Source: Streptomyces graminofaciens | GTDB taxonomy: Bacteria > Actinomycetota > Actinomycetes > Streptomycetales > Streptomycetaceae | Direction: 5' to 3' | NCBI RefSeq assembly: GCF_030294945.1 | Contig: NZ_AP018448.1 | Coordinates: forward strand, 11,504,501-11,568,500 | DNA: 64,000 nucleotides | Shown: one piece after another, positions 51,930-60,737 of the stretch | Layout: each line of letters starts with the position of its first letter | Numbering within the stretch: the stretch's first letter is position 1 | Translations under genes and position numbers: made by a program | The notes under the pieces: model-generated | Seen by the model: the letters and a program-made list of their open reading frames with translations, nothing else | What the model was told of the DNA's origin: nothing | The model's database searches: none

Positions 51930-52556
51930 TCAGGCCGGTTGGCAGCTTCCGAACGTCACGACGTAGGTTCCCGCTTCGCTCGCGCCGGCGCCGGCCGGGT
52001 CGGCCGCGCCTCCCAGGCCCCAGCGCCCGATCTCCCTGAGCGACGGGTCGAGGACGATCTGGCGGTGCCCCCATGTGCTGACGTTCACCCACCAGTTGAC
52101 GGCCGCCCGTGGTGTGCCCCCGCCGCCCCAGCCGGTGTAGGTGATCTCGTTGACCTTCCAGGACCGAGGGTTCGGACAGTAGCCCGCGGCCTTGATACGA
52201 CTCACTGGCGTCGAGCCGGTCTGAGGGTTGGTGTGCGAGTCCTTGCCGGGCCCCCACCACTTCAGGCGCACCGCCTGGTCGGTGTGCTGAAACGCCGCGT
52301 CCGTCAGGGACTGGTTGTACGTGAGCGCCGGCAGCCCGTGCCGTGCGCGCTCGGCGTTGATGAGACAGACCAGCGCCTGCCGTGTCCCGAGGGTGCCGGT
52401 GCCACCTCCTGGGCTCCGGTCGTAGTAGGCCGCCGCACTGTCGCATTCCGAGACGGCCGTGGCCTGCGATGCGGTAGCGGGCACGAGGGTGGCTGAGAGA
52501 ACGCCGGCCGCGGCGAGAGTCAACGCGGCTCTGCTGTGTGTTGCGTGCCTTCTCAC
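51930..52556 (-). CDS. secreted CAP-domain (SCP/PR1-like) protein
   Basis: This 208-residue protein has a Sec signal peptide (hydrophobic LTLAAAGVLSATLVPATASQA) and a CAP domain. The landmarks are LVCLINAERARHGLPALTYN, DAAFQHTDQAV, GWMNVS-like WWVNVSTWGHRQIVLDP and YVVTFGSC at the end. Bacterial CAP proteins are secreted and mostly of unknown activity. The GTG at 52556 follows GCGGGAGGTCGAACC. It is divergent from the two-gene small-protein unit, with 288 bp between. Confidence 0.85.
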   Translation of the reverse strand: MRRHATHSRAALTLAAAGVLSATLVPATASQATAVSECDSAAAYYDRSPGGGTGTLGTRQALVCLINAERARHGLPALTYNQSLTDAAFQHTDQAVRLKWWGPGKDSHTNPQTGSTPVSRIKAAGYCPNPRSWKVNEITYTGWGGGGTPRAAVNWWVNVSTWGHRQIVLDPSLREIGRWGLGGAADPAGAGASEAGTYVVTFGSCQPA

Positions 52557-52783
52557 GGTGGTTCGACCTCCCGCGAACAGATGGTTCAAAGCGGTACGGA
52601 GAGGGCGACGCAGCGCTACGACGTCGTTTCCCAGCCTGACACCCGGTCTGCCGTGCCGCCACCTGGCACCCTGCGGTTGCGGGTGACCCGCTACGGAAGA
52701 GAGCGGGAGGAGAGGTAAACCCCCGAGAGCGGGCGACCTTCCGTATTTACTCAATCGGACGACTGCGAAATGCGGACGGACTC

Positions 52784-52802
52784 ACCGACTCATAGAGTCG
52801 GT
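52784..52802. promoter_or_regulatory. perfect 8-bp inverted repeat upstream of the small-protein pair
   Basis: ACCGACTC and GAGTCGGT flank ATA, 43 bp before the ATG at 52845. It could be an operator or a 5'-leader hairpin. The surrounding 100 bp is noticeably less GC-rich than the window. Confidence 0.6.
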
Positions 52803-52844
52803 TCCGTCGGCTTCATCTGGAAAACAGTCGAAAGGATTGAAGAG

Positions 52845-53102
52845 ATGGCGTTTTCCAACGCGGGAACATTGACGTTTCTCGCCGCTGGGCAGCAGGTTCG
52901 CTGGAACTATTCATGGGGCTCCGACAGAGGGTTTCAGCAGGCGGGTGCCGACGTCAAGACTCCCAACGCGGGCGGGCAGCACGTAGCGGACGAGCAGGGC
53001 AAGTCGCGGTTCAACGACGGGACGGCTGCGTACTTTGTAACCATCGCGAACCGTGGTCCTGGGGGCGCTTGGCACAACCTGCAGGGTGGTGGAGGCGCAT
53101 GA
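52845..53102 (+). CDS. small protein of unknown function A (85 aa)
   Basis: The ATG at 52845 follows AAAGGATTGAAGAG. The 85 residues start AFSNAGTLTFLAAGQQVRWN, continue with SWGSDRGFQQAGADV, and end TAAYFVTIANRGPGGAW plus a Gly-rich tail. The alternation of hydrophobic and polar residues suggests a small beta-sandwich. No signal peptide, Cys pair or leader/core pattern is seen, so a classical RiPP precursor is not supported. Its stop overlaps the next ATG (ATGA). The base composition is lower in GC than its neighbours, suggesting acquisition. Confidence 0.72.
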   Translation: MAFSNAGTLTFLAAGQQVRWNYSWGSDRGFQQAGADVKTPNAGGQHVADEQGKSRFNDGTAAYFVTIANRGPGGAWHNLQGGGGA

Positions 53103-53335
53103 AGCTGAACGTGCTCATCAACGAGCGTGGGGAACTGGTTGCGGCGACATCTGGGCCGATCGGAATTCCCGAGGATGTGGGAACGGAAGCTTCTAAGGCG
53201 GACACCCAGCCGGTGGCATTCATCGTCCCCCTGCAGGGCCAGACTGTTCAAGAGGTCGAGGTTCCGGAGCATCTGATCGATGTCAACAGCACGTCTGAAT
53301 TCCACAAGTATGTCGTGGAGACATTCAGCCGCTGA
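53099..53335 (+). CDS. small acidic protein of unknown function B (78 aa)
   Basis: This ORF begins at an ATG overlapping the stop of protein A, with GGTGGTGGAGGCGC upstream as a possible ribosome site. The 78 residues (MKLNVLINERGELVAATSGP, then VAFIVPLQGQTVQEVEVPEHL) look like a compact alpha/beta domain with no signal or membrane segment. Translational coupling suggests the two products act together, for example as subunits or as effector and partner. A hairpin terminator follows 7 bp later, so the pair forms a closed unit. Confidence 0.72.
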   Translation: MKLNVLINERGELVAATSGPIGIPEDVGTEASKADTQPVAFIVPLQGQTVQEVEVPEHLIDVNSTSEFHKYVVETFSR

Positions 53336-53342
53336 CCACGGC

Positions 53343-53379
53343 GCTTCGCCCACCGACATGGCACCTGGTTGGGCGAAGC
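53343..53379 (+). terminator. hairpin ending the small-protein unit
   Basis: GCTTCGCCCA and TGGGCGAAGC form a 10-bp stem with a 17-base loop, 7 bp after the stop of small protein B. Confidence 0.8.
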
Positions 53380-53718
53380 ACCGGTACACCGTCTGCCGCA
53401 CGGGCCGAACGCCGGCGGGAGCCGCCGCCGGCGTTCGGGGTGCCGGCTGTCCCTGCTGCAGGTATGGCCACAGGCGCGAGGGTGGGGCATGCCGTCGACA
53501 CCGATACGTCGCCTCCTCCATCGAACGCAGGGGAGTTGGACGAAGTCCCGTGCCGTCGGAGGACTTCGCGGCGGATGTACGACGCCGCCCGCTCTCGCCG
53601 ACGATCGGAACTTTCGCCGAGCCCCAGAAGGCCAACCTGTACAGCTGCCGGTCCGGTGGATCGGGGGCGCCCGAGTCGTCCATGCGCTCGTGGTGGAGCG
53701 CCGACCGGGGCGGCCCGG
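53380..53718. other. 339-bp stretch without a recognisable gene
   Basis: It lies between the terminator of the small-protein unit and the convergent membrane gene. Open frames on the plus strand are Arg/Pro-rich and look like shadows. No palindrome or repeat was noticed. Confidence 0.4.
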
Positions 53719-55257
53719 TCAGTCCTTCGGCCTCGCCGACGCCTTGGCGCAGAGGTACGGACGCGCGAGCAGCAGGCCGGTGGCGGTCGTGGCGATGCCG
53801 AAGTAGACCGGCGCGAGGTGGATGAAGTCGGTGTAGTGAATCGCACCGTGCACCACGACAGCCGGCAGGAAGCCGGCGGCCGCCGCAGTGGCCAGGGTCC
53901 AGAACACCCAGGCCTCACCCCGCCGCCAGCCCCACGCGCTGAGCAGAGTGATCGCCACCGCGGCGGCCATCAGGGCGCCGCCGAACCCCGCGCGGTCATG
54001 CGCGACGAACGGCACAAGCCGGGGGTTCACCACGTCCAGCGTGCGCGCGCTGGTGCCCAGGAAGACCAGGTCGGTCGGCACGAAGACACCGGTCAGACCG
54101 ACCACCGAGATCACCGCTCCGCCGACGAACAGCCCCGCTCCCGTGACGATCAGCAGCAGTTGGCCGACCAGCGCCCGTCGGCGTTCCGGCTCAGGCCCCT
54201 CGGGGGCCAGGCGCCACCTCGGTGCGTGCGGGGTCCGACGGACCGCGGCCACGAACATCGGGAACAGCACGATGGTGGTGGCCGTGTGCAGAGGTTCCAC
54301 GAAACCGGTGGCCAGGAAGTAGAACAAGGTGGGGAAGCTGATCGCCCCCAAGAGCAGATACACCTCGCGGGCCCAGGGCCGGCCGCGTCTGATCCCGCCC
54401 ACGGCGAGGCCGGTGTAGAGGGCGCCGATCGCCACCATCGTGCCGGCCATGGTGATCCGGTCGTGCTGGAGGAAGTGCACGAGGTGGTGGTTGGCGCCAT
54501 GCAGTTCGTGCAGCGTCATGCCGAGGTAGTCGCGGTCGTACCAGAGCAGCACCGGCCCGAGCGTGATCGCCGCGGCGCCGAGTCCGGCGCCCGTCATACC
54601 CAGCCCGACGAGCAGCGCCCACCACCAGGCGGGCCAGCGGCGGGGATCGCGGCCGACGTCCCGTAGCCGCGGAGCGGGCGTGGTGGGCGTGGCTGCCTCG
54701 GTGACCCGTTGGAACCAGCCGGGTCCGGCCGCGACGAGCACCCCGGGCCGGGCGAGCACGACGGCGCCGGGCTCCTCGAGCGCGGTGGCCGCGGCGGTGA
54801 CCGATGGGTCGGACACATGGACCACGTGCGGGTCGTCGCTGCTGGTGAACCCGTCGACATGGGGCTTGAGGGCGGCCTCGGTCTCCGGGTCGCAGGCTCG
54901 GACAACCAGCGGGATCGAGCGCCCGGCAGCGGCCTTGCGCACGGTCTCCGTGTCGGCCGCCGAGACGGGCGCCACCTCGACGAGACCAGCCCCGAGCGGG
55001 GGCATGGCGCGTACCGCTTCGCGGGCGAGCGAGGGCGGGACGGATATGCCGAGGCGGACGGTCACGGGCACGCCTGCGATCTCGCCGGCGAGGCGCTCGG
55101 GCGGATGACGGTGGCCGAACCCCCCGGCGATCAGCCGCGCGCCGGCGGGACGGGAGCCGATCGAGGCCAGCAGCCGCAGTGCGGTCCGCTGCGAACGGCG
55201 TCGGCCGAGGACGGCAGCGGCCAGGCCGCGCAGCGGGTGGTACGTCCAGTCCGGCAT
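53719..55257 (-). CDS. multi-pass membrane protein with cytosolic N-terminal barrel-like domain
   Basis: This 512-residue protein has a soluble N-terminal domain of about 205 residues (YHPLRGLAAAVLG, GGFGHRHPPERLAGEIAGVP, GAGLVEVAPVSAADTET). The pattern resembles a dihydroorotate dehydrogenase-like TIM barrel, but not enough to claim activity. About eight transmembrane helices follow from residue 210 (WWALLVGLGMTGAGLGAAAI). The ATG overlaps the stop of the upstream flavin monooxygenase, so the two are co-expressed. The function is unknown; a flavin- or quinone-linked membrane role is conceivable. Confidence 0.7.
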   Translation of the reverse strand: MPDWTYHPLRGLAAAVLGRRRSQRTALRLLASIGSRPAGARLIAGGFGHRHPPERLAGEIAGVPVTVRLGISVPPSLAREAVRAMPPLGAGLVEVAPVSAADTETVRKAAAGRSIPLVVRACDPETEAALKPHVDGFTSSDDPHVVHVSDPSVTAAATALEEPGAVVLARPGVLVAAGPGWFQRVTEAATPTTPAPRLRDVGRDPRRWPAWWWALLVGLGMTGAGLGAAAITLGPVLLWYDRDYLGMTLHELHGANHHLVHFLQHDRITMAGTMVAIGALYTGLAVGGIRRGRPWAREVYLLLGAISFPTLFYFLATGFVEPLHTATTIVLFPMFVAAVRRTPHAPRWRLAPEGPEPERRRALVGQLLLIVTGAGLFVGGAVISVVGLTGVFVPTDLVFLGTSARTLDVVNPRLVPFVAHDRAGFGGALMAAAVAITLLSAWGWRRGEAWVFWTLATAAAAGFLPAVVVHGAIHYTDFIHLAPVYFGIATTATGLLLARPYLCAKASARPKD

Positions 55258-56438
55258 CAGTGGCTCTCGCTCGTCGTCGCGGTCACAGGGTCACCGGGCG
55301 CGGTCCAGCCGAGCACCGAAGTCATGGAACGCAGCGTCGCCCGATTCGGCGTCAGCCGGGCGGCCGTGTCGCGAAGAAGCACCGCGGGCGGCCACGACAG
55401 CTGGCCGATCGCGCCCAGCCGGGCGGAACGGCGCGTGATGGCCTGTGTCCGCGGACGGCGCAGCAGGTCGTACGAGCGGAGCGCGGCGGCCACCTCCGGG
55501 GTGCCGTCGAGACAGTGGGCGAGAGTGACCGCGTCCTCCAGCGCCTGGCATGCGCCCTGGCCCAGATTGGGGGTCATGGCATGGGCCGCGTCGCCCATCA
55601 GCGCGACCCGCCCGCGGACGAAGGAGGGCAGCGGCGGCAGGTCGTACAGGTCGTGTCGGAGCACCGTGTCCGCGGGGACGGCGGCCAGGAGGGCGGGGGT
55701 GGGATCCGGCCAGGACCCGAACCGGCGCAGCAGCTCGGCGTACTCGGACGAGCCGGAGGCCGCTCCCGCCGGCAGCGACGCGGTCGCGAAGCAGTACATC
55801 CGCCCGCCGGGCAGCGCCGTGTAGCCGAACCTCGCCCCACGGCCCCAGGTCGCCGCACCCTCGGAGGGCGGCTCGGCGAGGGGCTCGGTGACCATGCGCC
55901 AAGCGGTGTAGCCGGCGTACCGGGGGCCGGCCGCGGCGGGCCACAGGGCGCGGCGGACCGCACTGCGCAGCCCGTCGGCGCCGACCACGAGGTCGGGCCG
56001 GGACTCGCCCCCACGGTGATCGACGACAAGGCAGTGTCCTTCGTCGCGGACCGCGGACACCTCACTGCCCGGCCGCAGGCTGTCAGCGGGCAGCGCATCG
56101 GTGAGCGCCCGCAACAGATCCGCGCGGTGCAGGACCACCAGGGGATGGCCGAAGCGGCGCGCCAGCTCCGCGTTGTCCGTACGGGACAGCCAACGGCCCT
56201 GGCGGTCGCGTACGCCGCCTACGGCCTCGACGGCGCCGAGTGCCCGGACGGCGTCGGCCAGGCCGAGCACCTCGAGCGCGTGCAGCGCGTTCGGCCACAG
56301 GGAGATGCCGGCGCCGATCTCGGTGAACTCCGGGGCCCGTTCCAGCACCTCGACACGCCAGCCCCGGCGATGCAGGGCGATGGCCGCCGCGAGCCCGCCG
56401 ATACCGCCGCCGACGATGGTTGCGGCGCGCTGCGGCAT
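55257..56438 (-). CDS. FAD-dependent monooxygenase (PHBH fold)
   Basis: This 393-residue class A flavin monooxygenase has GxGxxG in ATIVGGGIGGLAAAIAL, the DG-type motif in LVVGADGLRSAVR near residue 155, and GDAAHAMTPNLGQGACQALED near residue 280. It resembles salicylate/zeaxanthin epoxidase-type hydroxylases and should insert one oxygen into an aromatic or polyene substrate with NAD(P)H. It is translationally coupled to the membrane protein after it. No further pathway genes adjoin, so the substrate is open. Confidence 0.88.
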   Translation of the reverse strand: MPQRAATIVGGGIGGLAAAIALHRRGWRVEVLERAPEFTEIGAGISLWPNALHALEVLGLADAVRALGAVEAVGGVRDRQGRWLSRTDNAELARRFGHPLVVLHRADLLRALTDALPADSLRPGSEVSAVRDEGHCLVVDHRGGESRPDLVVGADGLRSAVRRALWPAAAGPRYAGYTAWRMVTEPLAEPPSEGAATWGRGARFGYTALPGGRMYCFATASLPAGAASGSSEYAELLRRFGSWPDPTPALLAAVPADTVLRHDLYDLPPLPSFVRGRVALMGDAAHAMTPNLGQGACQALEDAVTLAHCLDGTPEVAAALRSYDLLRRPRTQAITRRSARLGAIGQLSWPPAVLLRDTAARLTPNRATLRSMTSVLGWTAPGDPVTATTSESH

Positions 56439-56629
56439 GGGTCCTCGCTCTGAATTCGGGGACGCCGCCCCCGGTCACTTGGCCGTCAATCCGGTGCCCG
56501 GGCGGCATGCGACGCGGCGCAGGTCCGGCTGAGCAGCGCCTCATAGCAACATGTCGGCAGGTGCCTGTCAACGTGCCGAGGGGTGGACCCGCAGGTCCGC
56601 GCCGTACATGCAGCTCATAAAGACGCGCG

Positions 56630-57309
56630 GTGGAGCCACTGCTCGACCGCGGAGTGGACGCACTGGTGCTCGCGACGGTCACCAGCCGTGTCCAGCTTCC
56701 CGAGCGGCGGCCTGGCGTGCCCGTGGTCCTGCTCAACGGCCGTCAGCCCGGACGGGAGCCACATCTCGGTCCTCCCCGACGAGACGGCGGGCGGCTGGCA
56801 GGCGGCGGAGCACCTGATCAGCCTGGGGCACCGCAAAGTGCACCTGTTCGGCGTGCCGACGCACCTTGACGATCCCGCTCGCCTCACCGCTCAGGTGCAC
56901 CGGCGCATCCAGAGTCTTGCGAAAACGTTCCGGGACGCGGGCATCGAAGCCGTCTCCGTGCCGCACGAGCCCGAGTGCTGGGACGCCGACGCGGGGTTCG
57001 ACACCGCCTCGCGCGCACTGCGGGACGCGGCACCGGTCCGCGCCGTAGTCGCACTGAACGATGCGATCGCGGCAGGCGCTTACGAGGCGTTCCGATCGGT
57101 GGGACTCCGCATCCCCGAGGATAGGTCCGTCGTCTCCTTCGACGACGACATCGTCTCCTTCCTCCGCCCACGTCTGAGCACTGCCGCCCTCCCGTTCGAG
57201 GCGATGGGGCGACGCGCGGTCGAGCTCGCGCTGGACGGCGCCGCCGCCCGGTGAGTACCTGGAACCGATGCATCTGCGAGTGCGTGAATCGACCCGTCCC
57301 GGAGCGTGA
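56630..57309 (+). pseudogene. LacI-family regulator, truncated and twice frameshifted
   Basis: The effector-binding domain is readable in pieces: EPLLDRGVDALVLATVTS and VPVVLLNGRQP in one frame; then, after a shift near 56750, ISVLPDETAGGWQAAEHLI, HRKVHLFGVP, VRAVVALNDAIAAGAYEAF and SVVSFDDDIVSFLRP. A second shift near 57249 is needed to reach the usual LacI end (GEYLEPMHLRVRES). The N-terminal helix-turn-helix is absent. Confidence 0.82.
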
Positions 57310-57453
57310 GCCAACCGCCTCCCCGGCTGCATCATCACGGAGAAGCTGATGAACAAGCCCGGGCCTCAATGACGCGGCCACCACCACCGCCCAGCCCCCA
57401 CCGGGACCAGGCACCGAAGCGACGGCCGTACATAACTTCCCTGGACGCAACCG

Positions 57454-57600
57454 GTGTTGCTTCCCGCTCTGGGGATCTTTGATGTGTACGCGCATCCAGG
57501 ACGAGACAATGCCCAACTCACGGTGCAGCTCGCGGTGTTGCTGCGGAGCTTTGACGAGCGGCAGCGGCGGCTGTTGATGGCCGCGGAGGCGCGTGCTCCG
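57454..57600 (+). pseudogene. ISAzo13-like transposase, N-terminal fragment
   Basis: LAVLLRSFDERQRRLLMAAEARA matches the opening block of ISAzo13-family transposases, where it precedes the helix-turn-helix. The frame departs from the family directly afterwards. About 145 bp on either side (57310-57453 and 57601-57773) holds no gene apart from the inverted repeat at 57684. Confidence 0.6.
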
Positions 57601-57683
57601 GGTCAGGCTTCACCCTACTTCGCCACCGCATCCTCCTCGGATAGCGGCACACTCCGTCACCACCGATGGTGAGACAGGAGCGT

Positions 57684-57752
57684 TGGCTGGACAGACCAGC
57701 TCAGAAAATCTGCACCCGACCCGAGTCGGTGTGAGGCGGGCCTGTCCAGCCA
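57684..57752. repeat. 11-bp inverted repeat pair, 47-bp spacing
   Basis: TGGCTGGACAG and CTGTCCAGCCA bracket 47 bp just beyond the 3' end of the CoA-transferase remnant. It may be a terminator with a long loop or a small mobile-element scar. Confidence 0.5.
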
Positions 57753-57773
57753 GTACCCCGCGGATACGCATGG

Positions 57774-58672
57774 TCATGGCTGAACGGACTTGGCGGTCCA
57801 GCGGGCGAGTACTCGGTCCGCAGAGGACTTGCGTGGGGCTGTCGGCATCGCCGTGGGGGTGCCGCTGAATCTCGGTGCAGGTGCGGGCTGCGTGACGTCG
57901 TCGATGACGATGTGGGTATTGCGTGCCCTGAGGTGGGTGTGTTGCGCCGCCTCGACCGGCGTGAGAACGGGTGCGACGCAGGCGTCGGTTCCCTCGAAAC
58001 GGGCAGTCCAGTCGGCCATGGTCCGGGACGCGAACGTGGCTTCGAAGATGGACTCCATCTCGCCGTGGCGCTCTACCTCGTCCTGCGCGGGAATGATGTC
58101 GGCCACACCGAGTCGATCGACGAGCGTCCGGAAGAACTGCGGTTCCAGGGCACCGACCGCGACCCAACGGTCGTCGAGCGTCCGGTACAGGCGGTAGTAC
58201 GGTACTCCGCCGTCCAGCATGTTCCTGCCCCGCAGCAGCGAGTGCCTGCCGGACGCACGCAGCCCGGCCGTCATCAGATCCAGATAGGAGGTGCCATCGA
58301 TGATCGCGGCATCGACCACCTGGCCCTGACCCGTCATCCGGGCTCTCAGGAGAGCCGACAGCACGCCGATGACGAGGAAGGTGGATCCTCCGCCGAAGTC
58401 ACCGAGCAGGTTGATGGGAAACTGCGGCCTGTCGGCTGTCTGCCCGAGACCGTGCAACACGCCAGTGATCGCGATATACGTGAGGTCGTGACCCGCAGCA
58501 TGTGCCAGCGGTCCGGTCTGTCCCCACCCTGTCATGCGCCCGTAGACGAGCCGGGGGTTGCGCGCGGAACAGGTGTCCGGGCCCAGGCCCAGGCGCTCGG
58601 TGACCCCGGGACGCATCCCTTCGAGGAGGATGTCGGCTTCCTCGATGAGCTGCAGCGCATCCGCTGCTGGCC
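57774..58672 (-). pseudogene. CaiB/AMACR-type family III CoA-transferase, 5'-truncated
   Basis: The frame contains ADILLEGMRPGVTERLGLGP, LVYGRMTGWGQTGPL, the catalytic Asp in INLLGDFGGGS and FGGTPTAMP-like sequence near the end. Complete family members have about 70 further N-terminal residues, including the usual CoA-binding start, which are missing beyond 58672. The remaining frame is intact to its stop. An internal ATG at 58616 exists, but a protein from there would lack part of the fold. Confidence 0.8.
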
Positions 58673-59641
58673 ACGTGCACGGTGGCGGAGGAGATCGCCT
58701 ACGAGTCCTCGTCGATGGCCGGTGTCTACGACGGCCAGTGCATTCTCGTCCCGCAGACCCTCGCCGCCGCCCAACCGGCCCTACGGAAGCGGCTGATCCC
58801 GGAGCTGGTCTCCGGCAGCACCGCCTTCGCCTTCGCCACGTCCGAGCCTGAGACCAGCTCTGATCTGACCGCTCGGAGACTGTCGACCGTGGCCGAGCGC
58901 ACCGGTTCGGGATACACGGTCAACGGGCGCCAGCGCTGGATCACCAACAGTGTCGTCGCCGGCTGGGCCTCCGTTCTGTGCCGTGACGGCAAGGACGGCG
59001 ACCGGGCGGTCATGCTGCTGATCGACCTCAAGTCCCCCGGCGTGACGATCGGCCCCCCGGACCTCAAGATGGGTCACCGAGGCCAGATCACGGCCGACAT
59101 CGTCCTCGACGACGTCGCGGTGCCGGACGAGTGCGTCCTCGGCGCCCCGGGACAGGGCATGCGCGTCGCTCTCGCAGCCCTGGTCCGGGGCCGGATCGGC
59201 ATCGGGGCCGCCGGCGTCGGCCTTGCCCAGGCGGCGCTCGACCTCGCCGTCGCGCGCCTGCGCACCCGTCACGCCTTCGGCGCCCCGCTGGGCGCCATGC
59301 AGCACTGGCAGTACGTCATGGCGGGGCACGCCACCAGCATCGAGTGCGCACGCAGCCTCTACCAGAAAGCTGCAACCCTGCTCGACCGGGGCCACGACGC
59401 GGAAGCCGCAGCCGCCATGGCCAAGTCGTACGCGACGAAGGCCGCAGGGGACGTGGTCCGTGACGCCGTTCAGGTCCACGGGGCGCTCGGATTCGTCCGC
59501 CAGGTCGGTGCCACGGGCGAGTCGGTGCGTCTTGAAGAGATGTACCGCGACGCCAAGGTTCTGGAGATCTTCGAAGGAGCCAATGAGCTCCAGCAGTGGA
59601 TCATTTCGCGCCGCCTCATCGGCAGGGACGTCACGGGCTGA
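58670..59641 (+). pseudogene. acyl-CoA dehydrogenase, 5'-truncated
   Basis: From the junction the frame reads AEEIAYESSSMAGVYDGQC and continues through FATSEPETSSDLT, RHAFGAPLGAMQHWQ and the C-terminal VLEIFEGANELQQWI (catalytic Glu/FAD region). Full-length members carry about 60 more residues before this point. A GTG at 58682 could start translation but lacks a ribosome site. It begins exactly where the divergent CoA-transferase frame ends, so one deletion removed both 5' ends. Confidence 0.82.
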
Positions 59642-59664
59642 TCCCGCCTCCTGCGCCGGCCGCG

Positions 59665-59800
59665 GTGACAGCCGAGGTCAACCGAGCCACCCTTACTGCG
59701 GACGCCACGGAGGTCGTGCTGTTCACGGATGCGGGCAACTCACCAGCAACGCCCTCTACCAGCATCTCGGCTACCGCCGGGTCCCGACCGGGCCCCGTAT
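59665..59800 (+). pseudogene. GNAT acetyltransferase, C-terminal scrap
   Basis: ADATEVVLFTDAGN in one frame and TSNALYQHLGYRRV in the next are the adjacent last blocks of a GNAT fold. A one-base loss near 59740 separates them, and everything upstream is missing. Confidence 0.65.
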
Positions 59801-59857
59801 GACTTCACATAATTCGTGGACATGGCAGACGGCTACCCGGCATCGTCCCGACACCGG

Positions 59858-60349
59858 TCAGGCGCGCGGCGTCGAGTGCACGGTCGTGGGAGGCGCCGTC
59901 GTACCCCGCACTTCGAGCGCCGGTGTCGCGAGGACGGTCTCGCTCGGACGGGCCGGGTCCGTGATCCGGTCGAGGAGGTACTGCGCGGCACGGCGACCGA
60001 CGTCGTGGCTGGCGTTGTCGACCGTGGTGAGCCACAGGTGGCGCAGGCGCGAGAGGTATGTGTTGTCGTACCCGACGAGGGAGAGGTCCCGCGGCACCTG
60101 GAGACCCGACTCTTCGGCCGCGGACAGGGCGCCCACGCACGCGATGTCGTTGAAGGCGAAGACGGCGCTCGGCCACTGCGGGGCACTCAGCAGCCTGACC
60201 ATCGCCCGGTAGTCGCCCTCCTCCGTCACATCGCCCTGTTCCACGGTCGCGAGACCGGCGAGTGCGTGTTCGCGCATGACCGTCTCGAAGCTGCGCCGCC
60301 GCAGTTCGCCGACGACGCCCTGTCCAGCGATGTGGGCGATGTTCCGGTG
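59858..60349 (-). pseudogene. LacI-family regulator, N-terminus replaced by IS debris
   Basis: The frame IAHIAGQGVVGELRRRSF, then AVFAFNDIACVGALSAAEES and DLSLVGYDNTYLSRLRHLWL, to its stop is the C-terminal part of a LacI effector domain. It is open up to about 60349, where fused transposase fragments start, so the helix-turn-helix and half the effector domain are gone. Confidence 0.82.
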
Positions 60350-60354
60350 GGGCC

Positions 60355-60618
60355 TTCACCCTGGAATCGCTGACCGCCCACCTCGGGCGGGCCATCGTCG
60401 ACAACACGGTCTCCAAGGCTGTCGCGAAGATCACCAGGTGCGACCTCATCGTCGTCGACGACATCGGCATGCTGCCGTCCGGGCAGGCCGCCGCCGAGGC
60501 TATCCAGAAGCGCCTCGGCTACCTCAGCCCCATCGAGTTCGAGGAGAAGCACTACGCCGACCAGGCAACGGCCGAACCAGTGAACCTGAAACGACGTCAA
60601 CCCGCCCTGACCTGCTAG
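60355..60618 (+). mobile_element. fused IS21 IstB and IS3 transposase fragments
   Basis: One continuous frame carries two unrelated transposition proteins. 60355-60501 reads FTLESLTAHLGRAIVDNTVS and CDLIVVDDIGMLPSGQAAAE, the Walker B part of IstB. From 60502 it switches to IQKRLGYLSPIEFEEKHYAD and ends with the usual IS3-family transposase C terminus and stop. This is a scar from at least two elements. Confidence 0.85.
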
Positions 60619-60737
60619 TCAGCCACTCCCGTGCAGCGGGGGAACCTCAGGGGGGAGGTGCGTTCATTCGGTGGGACGCGCCGCGCCCCGTGCCGCTCAG
60701 CGTGCGGACCGCCAGGAAGCCGCGGACATGTGGCGGC

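Noticed and set aside
52845..53335. Reading the two small genes as a RiPP precursor and modifier
   Set aside because: There is no leader/core layout, no Cys/Ser/Thr-rich core and no modifying enzyme nearby.
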